NCBI GenBank assembly: GCA_002788865.1 | Contig: PFSC01000069.1 | Location: 1-8,256, forward strand | Direction of reading: 5' to 3' | Length of the DNA: 8,256 nucleotides | Origin: Candidatus Roizmanbacteria bacterium CG_4_9_14_0_2_um_filter_39_13 | Lineage (GTDB): Bacteria; Patescibacteriota; Microgenomatia; UBA1406; GWC2-37-13 | Part shown: positions 5,401-8,256 of the stretch, piece after piece | Position numbering within the stretch: the first letter of the stretch is position 1 | Layout of the letters: every line of letters begins with the position of its first letter | Program-made: the position numbers and the translations under genes | Notes under the pieces: generated by a model | Seen by the model: the letters and a program-made list of their open reading frames with translations, nothing else | Database searches by the model: none | Told to the model about the DNA's origin: nothing

Positions 5401-5889
5401 ATGTTAAAAAAACAAACAATAGGTACCACCATTCATAAATCAGTAATAAAAAATGCACGAATCGCAATAATAAAAACAGATTACTATATCGAGTTGAACA
5501 GCAATTTGGAAAAAGCATGTAGAAAAACATTAGTCCACTATGGTCTCTCTGCAGAACATATCACTACGTTTACTGCGCCAGGATCATGGGAAATCCCTCT
5601 TATTGCTCAAACTGTAGCTAAAACAAAAAAATATGATGCCATTGTAGCGTTTGGTGTAATTATCAAAGGAGATACGTACCATTTTGATATGATCGCCAAT
5701 GAATGTACCCGCGCACTTATGCAACTTTCTCTTGACTATAGTATTCCCGTGGCAATTGAAGTTTTGGCAGTAAACAATCTGAAACAGGCTCAGGAACGAG
5801 CCTCACAAAATGAGCAGAATAAAGGGATTGAGGGAGCTCTGGCAGCTCTTAAAACATTACAAACCTTACACAACATCAAAAGTGAATAA
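5401..5889 (+). CDS. ribH: 6,7-dimethyl-8-ribityllumazine synthase
   Basis: This enzyme condenses 3,4-dihydroxy-2-butanone 4-phosphate (from RibB) with the ribitylamino-pyrimidinedione to give the lumazine used by RibE. The product is 162 residues, normal length. Seen: APGSWEIPL (59-67), the GVIIKGDTYHFD stretch (85-96) with the expected catalytic H94, and R133 with NKG (140-142), which position the phosphate. Differences from the usual family: the aryl pocket motif (typically R-F-N near residue 27) reads D-Y-Y (27-29), and the F-G-V-L-T-T strand reads I-E-V-L-A-V (119-124). The active site seems mostly kept, so I expect a divergent but working enzyme. The start ATG at 5401 has no Shine-Dalgarno. 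Its last codons overlap the ribB start by 8 bases, consistent with translational coupling. Confidence 0.94.
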   Translation: MLKKQTIGTTIHKSVIKNARIAIIKTDYYIELNSNLEKACRKTLVHYGLSAEHITTFTAPGSWEIPLIAQTVAKTKKYDAIVAFGVIIKGDTYHFDMIANECTRALMQLSLDYSIPVAIEVLAVNNLKQAQERASQNEQNKGIEGALAALKTLQTLHNIKSE

Positions 5890-6493
5890 TCTATTTTGCA
5901 CCATACATGAAGCTGTGGCAGAGATTCGCCACAATCGGATGCTTATTATCCAAGATCATGCAGGCCGAGAAAATGAAGGAGATCTTTTTATCCCTGCCGC
6001 ATACGCCACACCAGAACATGTTAATTTTATGATTACATATGGAAAAGGTCTCGTCTGTGCGCCCATTACGTATAAAAGAGCTTTACAACTAAAGTTACCA
6101 CTTATGGTCTCGGAGGATAAGAATGAAGAGTATACAAAATGCAACTTCACTATTTCAGTGGATGCCAGAGATGGTATCGGCTCTGGCATCTCGGCTTTCG
6201 ATAGGGCACAAACAATTAAAGCGCTCAGTAATCCAACATCTCAAGCAACAGATTTTGTTCGTCCAGGCCATATTTTCCCCCTTATTGCAAAGGAGGGGCT
6301 ACTCGTTAAACGCACCGGACATACCGAAGCGGCCATACACCTTGCGCTCATTGCCAAACTCGATCCATCAGGAGTTATCTGTGAAATTATCGGAGATGAT
6401 GGACTTATGGTGCGAGGAAAGGATCTTGAAAGATTTGCTCTCACACATGACATAAAAATTATTACGATCGAAACATTAGTAAGAAACAGTTGA
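5882..6493 (+). CDS. ribB: 3,4-dihydroxy-2-butanone 4-phosphate synthase
   Basis: RibB converts ribulose 5-phosphate to 3,4-dihydroxy-2-butanone 4-phosphate and formate, using Mg2+. I start it at the GTG at 5882, overlapping the end of ribH. Earlier in-frame starts lie well inside ribH and add unrelated residues, and the next ATG would remove the first helix. This gives 203 residues, close to E. coli RibB (about 217). Motifs: D25 and GRENEGDL (28-35) for the metal and phosphate, NFMITYGKGLVCAP, GSGISAFDRAQTI, the RPGHIFPL strand and RTGHTEAA with the catalytic-site histidine. The acidic run usually reading DDED before RENEGD is D-H-A-G here. It is a free-standing RibB rather than part of a RibBA fusion, but ribA begins one base after its stop. 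Confidence 0.94.
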   Translation: MNNLFCTIHEAVAEIRHNRMLIIQDHAGRENEGDLFIPAAYATPEHVNFMITYGKGLVCAPITYKRALQLKLPLMVSEDKNEEYTKCNFTISVDARDGIGSGISAFDRAQTIKALSNPTSQATDFVRPGHIFPLIAKEGLLVKRTGHTEAAIHLALIAKLDPSGVICEIIGDDGLMVRGKDLERFALTHDIKIITIETLVRNS

Positions 6494-6494
6494 T

Positions 6495-7106
6495 ATGCAA
6501 ACAAAACCATATGCAATATCGGTGCTTGCTTCTACCAAATTACCCACAAAGTATGGGGAGTTTGATTGCATTGTATGGAAAAGTGCGTACGATAACAAAG
6601 AGCATATTCTTTTGAGCTGTGGAACTATTCAATATATGAAAGATCCTATTCTTGTTCGTATCCATTCGCAATGTGCAACCAGCGAAACTTTTTTATCCAT
6701 GAAGTGTGATTGTCGAGAACAACTGCACGAAGCAATGCGCATGATTGCAAAACAAGGGCAAGGAATGATTATATACCTCCATCAGGAAGGAAGAGGAATC
6801 GGTCTTACCAATAAAATAAAGGCATATCATCTGCAAGAAAAAGGATTCGATACGGTCGAGGCAAATGAGAAATTAGGATTTCCGGCAGATCTTCGAAATT
6901 ATCAATCTGCTAGTGATTTGCTTCATCATTATAAAATACAAATAATTCAACTTATTTCAAACAATCCACATAAGATCAAGCATCTTGAAAATGCGGGAAT
7001 AGCTATCGCAAACCGCATTTCTTTGCACATTAAACCTCATGACGTAAATAAAAAATATCTTCAAATAAAAAAGGAGAAATTAGGACACTTGCTGGATCAT
7101 ATATGA
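6495..7106 (+). CDS. ribA: GTP cyclohydrolase II
   Basis: RibA opens GTP with loss of formate and pyrophosphate, giving the diaminopyrimidine that enters the pathway through RibD. The product is 203 residues, the usual length of stand-alone RibA (E. coli about 196). The zinc ligands C60, C71 and C73 lie in RIHSQCATSETF and MKCDCREQL. The catalytic region YLHQEGRGIGLTNKIKAY follows, then EANEKLGFPADLRNY, the SNNPHKI loop (usually TNNPRK) and NKKYLQIKKEKLGHLL at the end. The ATG at 6495 follows the ribB stop after one base (TGATATG) and has no Shine-Dalgarno, so it probably depends on ribB translation. Its stop overlaps the ribD start in an ATGA. Confidence 0.95.
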   Translation: MQTKPYAISVLASTKLPTKYGEFDCIVWKSAYDNKEHILLSCGTIQYMKDPILVRIHSQCATSETFLSMKCDCREQLHEAMRMIAKQGQGMIIYLHQEGRGIGLTNKIKAYHLQEKGFDTVEANEKLGFPADLRNYQSASDLLHHYKIQIIQLISNNPHKIKHLENAGIAIANRISLHIKPHDVNKKYLQIKKEKLGHLLDHI

Positions 7107-8191
7107 ATGATACAGAAACAGATATGTTCTTTATGAAAAAGGTGCTCCAATTGGCAAAAAAAGGGCGTAGCTTCACATATCCCAACCCTATGGTTGGTGC
7201 TCTATTGGTAAAAAATAATATTATTATTGGTCAGGGGTATCATCGAAAATATGGACATGCACATGCTGAGATAGAGACATTGAAGTCTGCTCGGCAGGAT
7301 CTGTCTGGTGCAACTATCTATGTAAATTTGGAGCCATGCTCTCATATCGGTAAAACGCCTCCTTGTAGTGTGGCCCTTATAAAAGCAGGAATTAAAAAAG
7401 TAATTTGTTCTCATCTTGATCCAAATCCACTCGTATCGGGAAAGGGGCTGAGACTATTACAAAAACATGGAATACAAATAAAGACTGGCATTTTGAAAGA
7501 AGCTGCGCAGAAATTGAATGAACATTTTATTACTTTTCATACAAAAAAGAGACCATTTATAGCAGTTAAATTTGCAAGTAGTTTGGATGGAAAAATAGCA
7601 ACTTCAACAGGAAGTTCCAAATGGATCACCAACGAGAAAGCTCGATCATATGCGCGCAGATTACGAAGCGCTTATCACGCAATTCTCGTGGGTAAAAATA
7701 CCATTTTATATGATAACCCACATTTGGGATGTAGAAACCATCGCTTTAAAGATCCCATTCGTATTGTCCTTGATTCAAAACTCAGCGTTCCTTTTGACTA
7801 TCAGATATATAGGGATAATAATGTCATCATTGCAACAACCACAAAAGCTCCTCATACCAAAATTGATCAATTGTATAAAAAAGGGATACAGGTATTACTA
7901 TTTGATGCCGACTTGATTCCAATAGAAAAATTGGTTCATGAGCTTAAGATCTTAAACATCATGAGCGTTCTGATTGAAGGAGGAAGTGAAGTTATAGGAG
8001 AGTTCATAGACAAGAAATTAGTTGATAAAGCGTATATATTTCAAGCACCAATATTGATTGGTGGTAAGAAATCTATCAGTGCGATTGGGGGGATGGGAGT
8101 AGATGAAGTAATTGACGCTATCAGGCTTGATACTATTTCATATAAAACATTTGATGATAACCGCCTTATATGTGGATATGTACATTATTAG
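7103..8191 (+). CDS. ribD: Bifunctional diaminohydroxyphosphoribosylaminopyrimidine deaminase / 5-amino-6-ribosylaminouracil reductase
   Basis: RibD carries out the second and third pathway steps: deamination of the pyrimidine made by RibA, then NADPH-dependent reduction of its ribose chain. The product has 362 residues, matching the two-domain enzyme (E. coli 367). The N-terminal deaminase (about 8-145) has YPNPMVGA (26-33), the zinc and proton-shuttle motif HAE (54-56) and PCSHIGKTPPC (78-88) with C79 and C88. The reductase (about 151-360) has FIAVKFASSLDGKIAT, GSSKWITNEKAR, HAILVGKNTILYDNP and LIEGGSEVIG. The ATG overlaps the ribA stop by four bases, so the genes are coupled. It is the last gene of the operon seen here; a phosphatase and a RibF kinase are not present in the window. 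Confidence 0.96.
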   Translation: MNDTETDMFFMKKVLQLAKKGRSFTYPNPMVGALLVKNNIIIGQGYHRKYGHAHAEIETLKSARQDLSGATIYVNLEPCSHIGKTPPCSVALIKAGIKKVICSHLDPNPLVSGKGLRLLQKHGIQIKTGILKEAAQKLNEHFITFHTKKRPFIAVKFASSLDGKIATSTGSSKWITNEKARSYARRLRSAYHAILVGKNTILYDNPHLGCRNHRFKDPIRIVLDSKLSVPFDYQIYRDNNVIIATTTKAPHTKIDQLYKKGIQVLLFDADLIPIEKLVHELKILNIMSVLIEGGSEVIGEFIDKKLVDKAYIFQAPILIGGKKSISAIGGMGVDEVIDAIRLDTISYKTFDDNRLICGYVHY

Positions 8192-8197
8192 ATAACC

Positions 8198-8218
8198 TGA
8201 ATTACGAAATTCGTTTTT
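8198..8218 (+). terminator. Weak hairpin/T-run after ribD
   Basis: GAATT (8199-8203) pairs with AATTC (8208-8212) around a 4-base loop, with a further T-G pair at the base, followed by TTTTT (8214-8218). The position 7 bases after the ribD stop is right for an intrinsic terminator, but the stem is short and AT-rich. Confidence 0.45.
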
Positions 8219-8231
8219 ATCATTCTGGTAA

Positions 8232-8250
8232 GCTGAAATATAGTTTCAGC
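8232..8250. repeat. Perfect 7-bp hairpin near the window end
   Basis: GCTGAAA (8232-8238) and TTTCAGC (8244-8250) pair perfectly over the loop TATAG. There is no T-run before the window ends, so its role (second terminator stem, leader structure or repeat end) cannot be judged. Confidence 0.4.
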
Positions 8251-8256
8251 GCATCC

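Noticed and set aside
5810..5881. ATG giving a longer RibB
   Set aside because: It would overlap ribH by 80 bases and the added residues match no RibB; the GTG at 5882 gives normal length and coupling.
1..8256. CRISPR array, tRNA or insertion sequence
   Set aside because: I saw no regularly spaced direct repeats, no tRNA T-loop/CCA pattern and no transposase text or terminal inverted repeats.

Overview
The window is a low-GC bacterial segment with every supported gene on the + strand. Its lineage cannot be fixed from this sequence. No rRNA, tRNA, CRISPR array or insertion sequence is visible. None of the well-supported starts has a convincing Shine-Dalgarno sequence. Two promoters have extended -10 elements of the ordinary sigma-70 type. 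This would fit a candidate-phylum (Patescibacteria-like) genome or a similar reduced lineage, but that is inference. The first ~1.7 kb is AT-richer (541-600 has 15 G/C of 60; 2161-2220 has 28 of 60), favours AGA for arginine and has a Bacteroidota-like feel. It could be horizontally acquired or, less happily, an assembly join near 1716-1810.

Layout: (1) 1-1095, the 3' part of a gene that enters from outside the window. It carries a DUF262-type tail, a DUF1524-like HNH nuclease motif and a C-terminal AlbA_2 (Schlafen-type) domain, so it may be a defence-type protein. (2) 1239-1715, a lone cupin. (3) 1810-4517, a compact four-gene operon with its own strong promoter. It encodes an ArsR repressor fused to a YHS metal-binding domain, a membrane-anchored DUF1573 protein, a membrane-anchored rhodanese-DUF1573 fusion, and a CcdA/DsbD-type thiol electron transporter. 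(4) 4552-8218, a riboflavin operon: extended -10 promoter, FMN riboswitch, then ribE-ribH-ribB-ribA-ribD and a weak hairpin/T-run.

The riboflavin genes give every dedicated step from GTP and ribulose 5-phosphate to riboflavin except the intermediate phosphatase, which is commonly encoded elsewhere. The riboswitch should shut the operon down when FMN is abundant. The ArsR-YHS operon is the most novel-looking part. All three regulator cysteines lie in the YHS domain and the classical ArsR metal site is absent. The regulated genes look like a membrane thiol, persulfide or metal-handling relay, with CcdA bringing electrons across the membrane and the rhodanese and C-x-C DUF1573 domains outside. 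The promoter is bracketed by GAATAT/ATATTC half-sites, which suggests autorepression.
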